Positions 56,103-63,782 of a stretch of DNA of 64,000 bases are shown piece after piece. Every line of letters starts with the position of its first letter. The stretch's first letter is position 1. The stretch is from positions 39,828 through 103,827 of the forward strand of contig DYKB01000017.1 in the NCBI GenBank assembly GCA_020722815.1. The letters are read 5' to 3'. The translations under genes were made by a program, and so were the position numbers. This stretch comes from Caldithrix sp. (lineage in GTDB: Bacteria; Zhuqueibacterota; Zhuqueibacteria; Thermofontimicrobiales; Sulfurfontimicrobiaceae). The notes under the pieces are model-generated. The model did no database searches and was not told the DNA's origin. It worked only from the letters and a program-made list of their open reading frames with translations.

Positions 56103-58244
56103 TTGAATTCATTGAATAAAACGCATCAACTCCAGCGGGGATCTCATTTCTCCTGGAAATTTTTTTCAGCACTCAGCATTCTTCTTATTTCCTGGCACCT
56201 CCCGGTTCAGGCTTATACGACAATCCAGCCGGATGTCCATCATAAACGCGTTGCCAAAATGGTGGTCAGAATTCTCAAGGAAGTTCATTACGAACAGCAA
56301 TCGGTCGACGACTCCATCTCTTCCCGGGTCTATCAATCCTATTTAAACTTTCTGGATCACAATAAAAGTTTTTTTCTTGCCAGCGATATTCGCATTTTTG
56401 AGCGATTTAAATATCAATTTGATGAATACCTGAATTCAGCGGACCTCGATCCCGCTTTTTATATTTATAATACGTTCCTCAAAAGGGTTGATGAACGAGT
56501 CGAATATGTCAATAAATGTCTTACCAAACCCTTTGATTTTAACGTGGATGAAAATTATGTTTTTGATCGGGAAAAGGAGCCCTGGACTGAATTTCCCGAA
56601 GAACTGGACGAAATCTGGCGCCAGCGCTTAAAATTTGAAGCCTTATCATTAAAACTGGCTGATAAAGATTGGAATGGAATTGCCACCACTTTGACAAAAC
56701 GCTATCAGAGTTTTAAAAAACGAATCGAAGAGTATTCTGCTGAAGATGTTTTTCAGCTTTATATGAACTCATTCGCCGAATCGCTGGACCCACATTCCGG
56801 CTATATGTCCCCGTTCAATTCTGAAAATTTCAGGATACAGATGCAATTGTCTTTTCAGGGAATCGGCGCCCAACTCACCACCGAAGATGATTATACCAAA
56901 GTGTTGGAAATTATTCCCGGCGGGCCAGCCGACCTGAGTAAGCAGCTCATGCCCAATGACAAAATCATCGGTGTTGGTCAGGGCAAAGAGGGCGAAATTG
57001 TGGATGTCATCGGCATGAAACTGGATGATGTGGTTCTTAAAATTCGCGGAAAAAAAGGCACCATGGTGCGGCTCGAAATTTTACCATCCGGCGCCCCGGC
57101 CGGAAGTCCATCGAAAATCATCGAGCTTATGCGCGATGAAGTTGTTTTAAAGCGACAGCAGGCGCAAAGCGATACAATGGAAATTGATCGAAATGGCATC
57201 AAACGCAAACTGGGCGTCATCACGATTCCCTCTTTCTATGCGGATTATGAATCGCAGCAAAAAGGCGTACAGGACTACCGCAGTACCACCAATGATGTCC
57301 GCCAACTGATTCGCGAATTAAAAGCGGCCGGCATCGAAGGGCTCATCATTGATTTAAGAGGCAACTCCGGCGGTTATTTGCCGGAAGCGGTCTCATTGAC
57401 CGGCCTTTTTATTGAACAGGGTCCGGTGGTGCAGGTCCGTCGCAGTAAAAGCCAGATCGAAACCGAACGTGACCAGGATGCCTCGATTGAATATGACGGG
57501 CCGCTGACCGTATTGGTCGATCGCATCAGTGCATCCGCCTCTGAAATATTTGCGGCTGCCATTCAGGATTATGGGCGTGGCCTGATTCTGGGTTCCCAGA
57601 CTTTTGGCAAAGGAACGGTTCAGACGATTATTAATTTGAATCGGTATATGCCCGACATAAAAGAGAAACTGGGACAGGTTCGGGTTACCATGGCCAAATT
57701 TTATCGCATCGCTGGCGGATCAACACAACATACCGGTGTCATTCCCGACATTAATTACCCCAGTTTACGCAGCGAAATGGACATTGGTGAGAATAAAGAG
57801 CCTTATGCACTGCGCTGGGATGAAATTACCGCGGCCAATTATCGTAACATCGATGTAGTGCGTCCTTATATTGAACAATTACGACAGAAATCAGCCAAAC
57901 GCGTTGTGATGAATCCCGAATTTCAATATATTAATGAAGATATTCAAAAGGCCAGAGAAAATAAAGCCAAAAATTTTATTTCATTGAATGAAACGAAACG
58001 TCGGGCTGAACGGGAAGCGGAAGAAAAGGAAAAACTCGAACGAACCAATCAGCGGCGGATTGCCCACGGCTACAAGCCACTCAAGAAGGGTGAAAAAGAA
58101 GATCCCAAAGAAAAGATTGAAACTGATCCCTGGCTGGATGAAGCCCAGCAGGTGACGCTGGATCTGGTTGACGAACTGAAAAAGAACGTGACAGTGAGTC
58201 AACAGAAAAGTCCCGCGATAAATCAAAATCCCCGGCAGCAATAA
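56103..58244 (+). CDS. prc: Carboxy-terminal (tail-specific) protease Prc
   Basis: A 713-residue periplasmic S41 protease. A signal peptide (FFSALSILLISWHLPVQA) is followed by the Prc N-terminal domain, a PDZ domain near residues 255-330 (GIGAQLTTEDDYTKVLEIIPGGPAD) and the catalytic domain. The Ser-Lys dyad is in RISASASEIFAAAI and TFGKGTVQ. The long C-terminal charged region (KRRAEREAEEKEKLERTNQRR) matches full-length Prc rather than the short CtpA form. It starts with TTG after AGGAG at 6 nt; no ATG is near. Prc trims or degrades envelope proteins. Confidence 0.92.
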   Translation: MNSLNKTHQLQRGSHFSWKFFSALSILLISWHLPVQAYTTIQPDVHHKRVAKMVVRILKEVHYEQQSVDDSISSRVYQSYLNFLDHNKSFFLASDIRIFERFKYQFDEYLNSADLDPAFYIYNTFLKRVDERVEYVNKCLTKPFDFNVDENYVFDREKEPWTEFPEELDEIWRQRLKFEALSLKLADKDWNGIATTLTKRYQSFKKRIEEYSAEDVFQLYMNSFAESLDPHSGYMSPFNSENFRIQMQLSFQGIGAQLTTEDDYTKVLEIIPGGPADLSKQLMPNDKIIGVGQGKEGEIVDVIGMKLDDVVLKIRGKKGTMVRLEILPSGAPAGSPSKIIELMRDEVVLKRQQAQSDTMEIDRNGIKRKLGVITIPSFYADYESQQKGVQDYRSTTNDVRQLIRELKAAGIEGLIIDLRGNSGGYLPEAVSLTGLFIEQGPVVQVRRSKSQIETERDQDASIEYDGPLTVLVDRISASASEIFAAAIQDYGRGLILGSQTFGKGTVQTIINLNRYMPDIKEKLGQVRVTMAKFYRIAGGSTQHTGVIPDINYPSLRSEMDIGENKEPYALRWDEITAANYRNIDVVRPYIEQLRQKSAKRVVMNPEFQYINEDIQKARENKAKNFISLNETKRRAEREAEEKEKLERTNQRRIAHGYKPLKKGEKEDPKEKIETDPWLDEAQQVTLDLVDELKKNVTVSQQKSPAINQNPRQQ

Positions 58245-58826
58245 CTTCTCGTCCCGCCAACGGAACCAACTTTAAATCGACAATTTTTGTATCCGTTCAC
58301 AGGTGTGATAAAATAAAAACTTCTGTCATGCCCAAATGCCTACGCGATAAAAACATTCAAGTACCAGTTTATCAGGCATCCATTTGCCGAAAGAAATATA
58401 GATTCCCGCCAAAAACATCTGATTTTACCCCGCCTCTCGTTACGGGACACGGGGAGAGGACGAATTCCCCTTCCCTATTTTTTAGGAAAGGGGCCAGGGG
58501 ATGGGTAAAAAAGGATGCTGACATCACAAAGAAATATTTTTTTTAATTAAGTTTCATCATGATCAGGAGCAAAGCTTAAATTGGTTCTTATCAACACCAT
58601 TTTCTAACCCATCCCCCAACCCCTTCCCTCAAATGAGGGAAGGGGAGTGGCCGCTTCCTCGTGTCCAGGAGAAGAGGTGGGACCCGATCAGCAAAAACAT
58701 GCTGACATGACAGCGTCGATCCACCCTGTGAACGGTTACCAATTTTTTTTAATTTAATTGTGAATTGAGAATTGTGAATGGTGAATTGATAATGGTGAAT
58801 AGTCAATTGTCAATAAATTTTAATGT
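58245..58826. other. Repeat-rich spacer
   Basis: No gene. It holds three palindromic repeats: a decayed element at about 58326-58425 (GGCATCCAT and GATTCCCGCC, related to 11875-11930), one with CCCCTTCCCTA/TTAGGAAAGGGG (about 58466-58494), and a perfect hairpin CCCTTCCCTC/GAGGGAAGGG (58621-58644). A stretch of short near-repeats of TGAATTGTGAATT type lies at 58757-58812. Confidence 0.6.
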
Positions 58827-58917
58827 CCTGCGGGAGGTTTGCATAAATTTGCTGGATTATTCAGAATTACTGAATTTCCCCGCAAATGCAAGTATACCCT
58901 AAAAAACCTCCCGCAGG
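58827..58917. repeat. DGR-associated 91-bp palindromic element, copy 1
   Basis: Terminal arms CCTGCGGGAGGTTT and AAACCTCCCGCAGG are perfect inverted repeats. The interior is related to copy 2 (shared GAATTAC and AATTTCCC). It lies 181 bp beyond the 3' end of the variable repeat. The family is found only in this locus of the window. Confidence 0.75.
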
Positions 58918-59065
58918 GTGACGCCCCCCCCCAAAAAAAAATCCGCAATCCGAAATTCGAAATCCGCAATTGAAAAACCGCCTCGTTGTTTTCGCTCCAT
59001 TCGCTCCGCATTCGTCCCTCATGCTACGCTCATTCCACTCCAACAACTCGGCTCCGCTCCGCGCT

Positions 59066-59080
59066 GCTCACAGGTAAGTC
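59066..59080. repeat. Inverted copy of the TR 3'-flank sequence beside VR
   Basis: The plus strand reads GCTCACAGGTAAGTC. The reverse complement of the bases next to TR (61492-61507) is GCTCACAGGTAAAGTC, so 15 of 16 positions agree with one missing A. It starts 19 bp past the VR stop codon. Confidence 0.5.
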
Positions 59081-59098
59081 AAACGAGCTACCAACTGA

Positions 59099-59230
59099 CT
59101 ACGGGACGAACACGAGGCGGAAGCCAATAATGCCATCACGACACTCAGGATCATCGCAATTACGAATCGCGGAACGACAATGCAGCGCACTGAAACGCCA
59201 GCAACCGCCGCGAGCAACGCGGAGCGAACC
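59099..59230 (-). repeat. DGR variable repeat (VR)
   Basis: This 132-bp segment forms the last 43 codons and the stop codon of the target gene. It aligns without gaps to TR at 61507-61638 (offset 2408). The 20 differences all fall where TR has A on the coding strand. The first 30 bp at the stop-codon end are identical and would form the IMH-like region. Fourteen residues differ: 670, 673, 677, 679, 680, 683, 684, 689, 692, 694, 697, 699, 700 and 701 of the target. Confidence 0.95.
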
Positions 59231-61231
59231 GGTCGTAAAACCTTGTGGATTTTCAACCACTCCTTTTTTCTCACATTTCTCATAATACTTTTCGTCAAAC
59301 CAATCCTGACACCATTCCCACACATTACCACTCATATCATACAGTCCCAATTCATTTGGTTTTTTAGTGGCGACTGGATGTGTTTTACCTCCTGAATTTT
59401 CCGTGTACCAGCCGACTTCATCCAGATTATCACTGCCGGCATACTCATATTTTCCGATATGAACATCCCCCTGGCCCCCTTCAAAGGGGGAAAGCGGGCC
59501 ACCACGCGCCGCATATTCCCATTCGGCTTCAGTGGGCAGCCGAAATTTCTGGCCGGTTTTGGCATTTAATCTCTCGATAAATTGCTGAACATCCTGCCAG
59601 CTTACGTTTTCAACCGGACAATTTTCATTTTCTTTAAAGCGCGATGGATTATTACCCATTATCTCACGCCATTGTTTCTGGGTAACAAGGTTTCTGGCAA
59701 TATAGAAATCAGAAACAGCCACAACGTGAACAGGTCGACAGGGATCCCACAAGTCGCCATGTTCGTCACCCATTTTAAATTTTCCACCTTTTACTAAAGC
59801 AAAATTTATTGCATTTTCATAAGGAGGTGCCATTTCTGAATAGAAATGTTTGGCCATATCCATCCCGGAAAATTTAAAATTTGAGGCGAACTCCCAATCT
59901 TTAACACACTCCAGTGCCAGAAAATATTCCAGAATGGATTTGTGGGCAAATTTCCAGTTTAAAAGCGGATCACAGGTCAGTAACGATTTTCCTTTAACTT
60001 CATCCGGTTTGAGCTCAATTTTATGCTTTTGTGCAATTTGAATAGCTTCCGCTTTGGAAAGGTACAACAAACCTGTCTTTTCCCAGTTTTGATAGATTTC
60101 CAATGCCGTTTCACGAGCCAACCGGAGCAAATTCGTCCTGAACTGTTCCTGTTTTTCTTGATTTTCCCGCCATTTTTCACTTTCCCGGATAAGCCATCTT
60201 TCGATTAACTTCTCATAAATCTGATAACTAAATTGGTACTTTTTTTCATCTTTCACTAAATCATCCAGATAGGACATCAGCATGGGACGCGACATAAGCT
60301 TATGAGAATTATTGACAAGTTCTTTGGCTCTTTTTTTCTTAGACCAATTCCAAAACTTAAAGAAACCATACTTTTTATACAAATATTTTCGAGCTTCTTT
60401 ATCAGAAAAAGGAAATAAATAATATTTATTTAATTTGTAGAATCCCTTCTGGTCAGATCTATGAATTGTCGTGACATAGTCGTACTTTTCTTCTTTCGGA
60501 AAATATTGGGTACGACAGGTAATCACCACGTCGCAAAAACGCATGGAGGCGCTAATAATATCATTTAATCGTTTTTCAAAGGCCTGGTCATCGGAAATAC
60601 CCGGATTTTTCGATATGATAAATGGGTCTTCGTCAAGACCATCCAGTAACAAAATAGTATTTTTGGCGTCATCCTCTTTTATCGCTTTAATCCGGTCAAT
60701 GACATCGACCGGATTTTTAATATCAGGCGGCTGGAACCGGAATAATTTCATTTTCTGCGGATAGCGAAATTTAAAAAAAGAATGAAACGCCATGTATAAA
60801 TTCACCATAAAAGCCGTTTTCCCCATTCCGGAATCACCCAAAACCAGATAGAACTTTTCACTTTCCACCCGCTCGTTGAATGATTTATTCAACATAAAAG
60901 GAATCAATTGGCGAGGCTCATCATGTTTATATGCTTCCTCCGGATTATCGTAACGGGTGGGAGAGATACGGGCGTAGCGGGTCGGAATAAAAATATCCCG
61001 AAAACCTTTGATAGTCAAATAATCGAATTCGGGTTTTAAGTCTCTGGCGGTTTTCAGATTTTTAAATCGCTCATACGCTTTTTTTAATAATTCACCGATA
61101 AGCCATATTATAAACGCCCCTAATGCGGTAGAAAATATTTTTGAGAGAGCTTCACTGAATCCAATCAATTGAAAAAGATGGGTAATCGGATTGTCTAAAA
61201 GACCAATAATCGGTTTCAAAATATCGTCCAT
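59099..61231 (-). CDS. DGR target: membrane-anchored NACHT/STAND NTPase with variable FGE-type (C-type-lectin fold) domain
   Basis: A 710-residue protein. Residues ~32-49 form a membrane segment (IFSTALGAFIIWLIGELL). The NTPase has Walker A GDSGMGKT (132-139), Walker B TILLLDGLDED (192-202) and a sensor-like DVVITCRTQYFP, as in NACHT/STAND switches. Residues ~470-710 are a formylglycine-generating-enzyme-like domain: VKGGKFKMGDE, NPVENVSW-like CPVENVSWQDVQQFI, FRLPTEAEWEYAARGG, GLYDMSGNVWEWCQDWF, ending GFRLVFVP. The VR is residues 668-710. A tagged switch protein whose binding surface is diversified is the natural reading; the ligand is unknown. A repeat insertion lies at 59466-59500. No good ribosome-binding site precedes the ATG. 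Confidence 0.92.
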   Translation of the reverse strand: MDDILKPIIGLLDNPITHLFQLIGFSEALSKIFSTALGAFIIWLIGELLKKAYERFKNLKTARDLKPEFDYLTIKGFRDIFIPTRYARISPTRYDNPEEAYKHDEPRQLIPFMLNKSFNERVESEKFYLVLGDSGMGKTAFMVNLYMAFHSFFKFRYPQKMKLFRFQPPDIKNPVDVIDRIKAIKEDDAKNTILLLDGLDEDPFIISKNPGISDDQAFEKRLNDIISASMRFCDVVITCRTQYFPKEEKYDYVTTIHRSDQKGFYKLNKYYLFPFSDKEARKYLYKKYGFFKFWNWSKKKRAKELVNNSHKLMSRPMLMSYLDDLVKDEKKYQFSYQIYEKLIERWLIRESEKWRENQEKQEQFRTNLLRLARETALEIYQNWEKTGLLYLSKAEAIQIAQKHKIELKPDEVKGKSLLTCDPLLNWKFAHKSILEYFLALECVKDWEFASNFKFSGMDMAKHFYSEMAPPYENAINFALVKGGKFKMGDEHGDLWDPCRPVHVVAVSDFYIARNLVTQKQWREIMGNNPSRFKENENCPVENVSWQDVQQFIERLNAKTGQKFRLPTEAEWEYAARGGPLSPFEGGQGDVHIGKYEYAGSDNLDEVGWYTENSGGKTHPVATKKPNELGLYDMSGNVWEWCQDWFDEKYYEKCEKKGVVENPQGFTTGSLRVARGGCWRFSALHCRSAIRNCDDPECRDGIIGFRLVFVP
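59466..59500 (-). repeat. C-rich/G-rich palindromic repeat inserted in frame in the target gene
   Basis: The segment with CCCCCTT/AAGGGGG arms encodes about 13 extra residues (PLSPFEGGQGDVH) between EYAARGG and GKYEYAGS, where FGE-type domains normally have a short loop. Sequence and palindromic form match the intergenic repeat family of this window. Confidence 0.65.
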
Positions 61232-61266
61232 AGCCTAAGTCTTTCAAGTTAGTCAATGTGCGCAAC

Positions 61267-61358
61267 CTTGCGGGAGGTTTGCCTGAAATTGACAAATTTT
61301 CCTGAATTACAAAATTTCCCTGCCGGTATAAATAGGCCATCCAAAACCTCCCGCAGGG
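61267..61358. repeat. DGR-associated palindromic element, copy 2
   Basis: Arms CTTGCGGGAGGTTT (61267-61280) and AAAACCTCCCGCAGGG (61343-61358). Interior related to copy 1 over most of its length. It lies just upstream of the target gene start and 149 bp beyond the 3' end of TR. Confidence 0.75.
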
Positions 61359-61506
61359 TAATCTTCATAAAAACCCGCCCTGCGCCGTCGAAACCGAATT
61401 CCATCGGCCCTACCAGCGCGGGGCTGGCAGTGTTACTTTTTGTCGCCGGTGACAGCGAACGGGACACCAATCTGTTCAGCGGCAGTCGTCCGACTTTACC
61501 TGTGAG
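61359..61506 (-). other. 3' flank of the template repeat
   Basis: Non-coding, relatively GC-rich. The 16 bp next to TR (61492-61507) are the inverted counterpart of the sequence beside VR. Small frames crossing this segment are not conserved genes. Confidence 0.5.
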
Positions 61507-61638
61507 CTACGGGACGAACACGAGGCGGAAGCCAATATTGTCATTACGATTCTCAGGATTATCGTTATTACGATTCGCGGAACGACAATTCTGCGCACTG
61601 TTATTCCAGCTACCGCCGCGATTAACGCGGTTCGAACC
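61507..61638 (-). repeat. DGR template repeat (TR)
   Basis: 132 bp read on the minus strand and serving as the RNA template for mutagenic cDNA. It carries about 32 adenines on that strand, 20 of which are changed in VR. Translated in the VR frame it would give GSNRVNRGGSWNNSAQNC and further Asn-rich text ending GFRLVFVP; AAC/AAT codons dominate the diversified positions, the usual DGR design. It lies between copies 2 and 3 of the palindromic element, downstream of the reverse transcriptase gene. Confidence 0.95.
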
Positions 61639-61670
61639 CTCGATTGATGCCCTTTTTATAAATAAAACTA

Positions 61671-61762
61671 CCCTGCGGGAGGTTTTTTATTAAATATAAT
61701 CCACTGGAAGAATTATGATATATCTGTTCAACTTATGAATTAAAAGCGAACCTCCCGCAGGG
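61671..61762. repeat. DGR-associated palindromic element, copy 3
   Basis: Arms CCCTGCGGGAGGTTTT (61671-61686) and GAACCTCCCGCAGGG (61748-61762); the interior differs from copies 1 and 2. It fits between the RT stop codon (61766) and the 5' end of TR (61638) and may terminate or delimit the RT message or the TR RNA. Confidence 0.75.
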
Positions 61763-61765
61763 CAA

Positions 61766-62755
61766 TCATAAACCAGTAATTATATTTTTCCTGAACTCCC
61801 GGGCATTTGCCTTTTCTGTAAAAGCGATTAATGGAATGATATGATTTTGATACTCTTTTTGACCCCAGATTCCGGTTAACAAATTATTTTCATAAAGCCG
61901 CAGTTTCCGGATAAACCGAATCCGGCTGCGATGCGCCAGTCGAACCTGATCGGGATATACCAGATAGCCCAGGAAAGGCAAACCCCGCGAATGGTGATTC
62001 AGGCAAAACGGTTTCAGCGTCAGTGCTAACTGCTGTTCAGCATACTGGTTTAAACACTTTCCGGCGTGCACCAGATAATTTTTATCCGGGTGCCATAAAA
62101 CCATGTCATCCATATAGCGATCATAAGCCTGTATTTTCAGGATTTCTTTTACATAGTGATCCAAACAGGCTAAATAGTGATTCGCAAAATACTGGCTGGT
62201 CAGATTGCCAATGGGAACGCCTTTACCGGGATTTATGGCGTAACTATCGATGATGCCGGCCAATATATTTAATAAGCGACTATCCTTAAAAATCCGACAG
62301 AGTTGCTTTTTTAGAATGAAGTGATCAATACTGTTGAAATATTTACGAAAATCCAGTTTGAGAAACCATCGATAATTATGATTAAAATATCTGGCACGTT
62401 CCAGCGCCGCGTAAGTACCTTTGCCAATGCGGCTGGCATAGCTATCGAAAATTTGAACTCTTTCGAAATAAGGATGACACACATTCATCAGCGCATGATG
62501 GAGAACGCGTTGCGGAAAGGGGGCGGCGCATATTAGCCGTTTTTTCGGATCATAAATGGTGAAATAGTGATAATTCCCTACCTCAACTTCACCAATTAAT
62601 AGCTGTTGCTGCAATTGCTGCAAATTTTCCGACAACCGTTTACCATATTCATAAACTGCCGGTTTTGCTGACTTCCCTTTTTGGGCTTTATAATAGGCTA
62701 ATTGCAGATTTTCAATATCAGCTATTTTTTCGATCAGATGTCCCTGTCGTTTCAT
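61766..62755 (-). CDS. DGR reverse transcriptase
   Basis: A 329-residue RT that copies TR RNA into adenine-mutagenised cDNA. RT motifs are in order: IYDPKKRLICAAPFPQRVLHHAL (motif 1-2 region), FLKLDFRKYFNSIDH (motif 3/A), VPIGNLTSQYFANHYL (motif 4/B) and YDRYMDDMVLWH (motif 5/C, catalytic Asp pair), then LPFLGYLVYP (motif 7). Motif 4 reads IGxxxSQ instead of the QGxxxSP of retroviral and group-II RTs, a signature of DGR enzymes. No maturase or endonuclease domain follows. The first 38 bp overlap the end of the HRDC gene, implying coupled translation. Confidence 0.95.
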   Translation of the reverse strand: MKRQGHLIEKIADIENLQLAYYKAQKGKSAKPAVYEYGKRLSENLQQLQQQLLIGEVEVGNYHYFTIYDPKKRLICAAPFPQRVLHHALMNVCHPYFERVQIFDSYASRIGKGTYAALERARYFNHNYRWFLKLDFRKYFNSIDHFILKKQLCRIFKDSRLLNILAGIIDSYAINPGKGVPIGNLTSQYFANHYLACLDHYVKEILKIQAYDRYMDDMVLWHPDKNYLVHAGKCLNQYAEQQLALTLKPFCLNHHSRGLPFLGYLVYPDQVRLAHRSRIRFIRKLRLYENNLLTGIWGQKEYQNHIIPLIAFTEKANAREFRKNIITGL

Positions 62756-63191
62756 TTTTCTCTGGTCTGGTTATAAAATGTTTGGCAAAGCGTTCCACCT
62801 TTTTATCACCAATGCCTTTTATTGATAACATATTCTGTGCCGTAATTGTTTCCAGTTTTGCCAGGCCCGCCAGTTCTTCATCCGTAAACACAGCGAAGGC
62901 TGGAATTCCCTCGTCCGCAGCGACTTTTTTTCTTATTTCCCGTAATTTTGAAAACTTTTGGAAAGTCGGCTCATCCAGCACGGTTTTATAATCCACTTTC
63001 AATTTATTTTCACCGGCCTGATTGAATGATTTTTCAATAAAACGGACACAGAAGCACCAGTAAGCACCATTATCATTGCTAATTAATTGATTTTGCACTT
63101 CAAGAATCTTGTTGGATCGCAAAAAACGATTCATTTCTTCCACGGCGCTGCCGTTATCACCAATGGGGATAGTAAATATTTTGATTTGCAT
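62718..63191 (-). CDS. HRDC-domain DGR accessory protein
   Basis: A 157-residue protein. The N-terminal half (QIKIFTIPIGDNGSAVEEMNRFL and NGAYWCFCVRFIE) matches the conserved start of small proteins that accompany DGR-type reverse transcriptases. Residues ~80-140 form an HRDC nucleic-acid-binding domain (FSKLREIRKKVAADEGIPAFAVFTDEEL ... GIGDKKVERFAKHFI). HRDC proteins replace the pentameric Avd accessory in a subset of DGRs; no avd gene is present here. It overlaps the RT gene by 38 bp. The basic, helical nature suggests RNA/cDNA binding together with the RT. Confidence 0.85.
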   Translation of the reverse strand: MQIKIFTIPIGDNGSAVEEMNRFLRSNKILEVQNQLISNDNGAYWCFCVRFIEKSFNQAGENKLKVDYKTVLDEPTFQKFSKLREIRKKVAADEGIPAFAVFTDEELAGLAKLETITAQNMLSIKGIGDKKVERFAKHFITRPEKNETTGTSDRKNS

Positions 63192-63216
63192 AATTTTTAG
63201 TTTCTCTAAAAATTTT

Positions 63217-63246
63217 TTATGAGACGTCGCATCCTTTAAATGTCAA
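63217..63246 (-). promoter_or_regulatory. Candidate promoter of the DGR HRDC-RT-TR transcript
   Basis: On the minus strand a perfect TTGACA (63246-63241) is followed after 18 bp by TCATAA (63222-63217). Transcription would begin about 20 nt before the HRDC start codon. The weak -10 keeps confidence low. Confidence 0.35.
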
Positions 63247-63383
63247 TATTGAAATTTCTGAATACAGCATATCATTAATGTGGCTGTTACTATAAAAACC
63301 GGATGCAGATCATCCCCGATGCATTATTCTGTTGAACGCTGCAAAAATGGGAAAGCTGCGGGACCTCAGATACTATCTGCAGC

Positions 63384-63782
63384 CTAATTACTATTACCGG
63401 CGGTTCCTTTCTTAATCTGATCGACCATCTCCTTCAATCTGATAAGCGTAAGATTTATGTTTTTCAACACCTCATCATTTGAAAAACGAATAACATTCAT
63501 TCTTTTGTTTTTCAAAAGTTGAGTTCGCATCTCATCATAATCATGTTGTTTCCGATGAATGTCACCGTCAACTTCCACAACCAAAAATAATTCATGACAA
63601 TAAAAATCTGCGATAAAAAACCGCTTGACTTCATCAACAATCATAAATATTGGATGCTGACGTAAAAACTTTAGTCCCATGAATTGCCTGTCTCTCAAAT
63701 GTTGCCAGAGCTTTATTTCAGCCAGTGTTTGGTTGTTTCGTAGTTCTCTGGCGAGTTGCCGTGCAATTTTTGTTGTTCTCAT
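63384..63782 (-). CDS. DUF559-type (Vsr-like fold) protein
   Basis: A 132-residue protein starting RTTKIARQLARELRNNQTLAE with KLWQHLRDRQFMGLKFLRQHPI, the conserved start of DUF559. Residues D and E-x-D in FIADFYCHELFLVVEVDGDIH and the following H-x5-D-x2-R are typical of the family's restriction-endonuclease-like core, related to Vsr. Biochemical function of the family is not established. It is 192 bp upstream of the HRDC gene in the same direction but probably separate from the DGR. Such small genes are common in repeat-rich regions of uncultured bacteria. Confidence 0.83.
   Translation of the reverse strand: MRTTKIARQLARELRNNQTLAEIKLWQHLRDRQFMGLKFLRQHPIFMIVDEVKRFFIADFYCHELFLVVEVDGDIHRKQHDYDEMRTQLLKNKRMNVIRFSNDEVLKNINLTLIRLKEMVDQIKKGTAGNSN

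Noticed and set aside
61249..61470. 73-codon minus-strand frame between TR and target gene
   Set aside because: Mostly repeat copy 2 and TR flank; no domain, no start signal.
61256..61693. 145-codon plus-strand open frame across TR
   Set aside because: It is antisense to the template repeat and crosses a palindromic element. Its openness follows from the composition of TR, and no ribosome-binding site or known domain is present.
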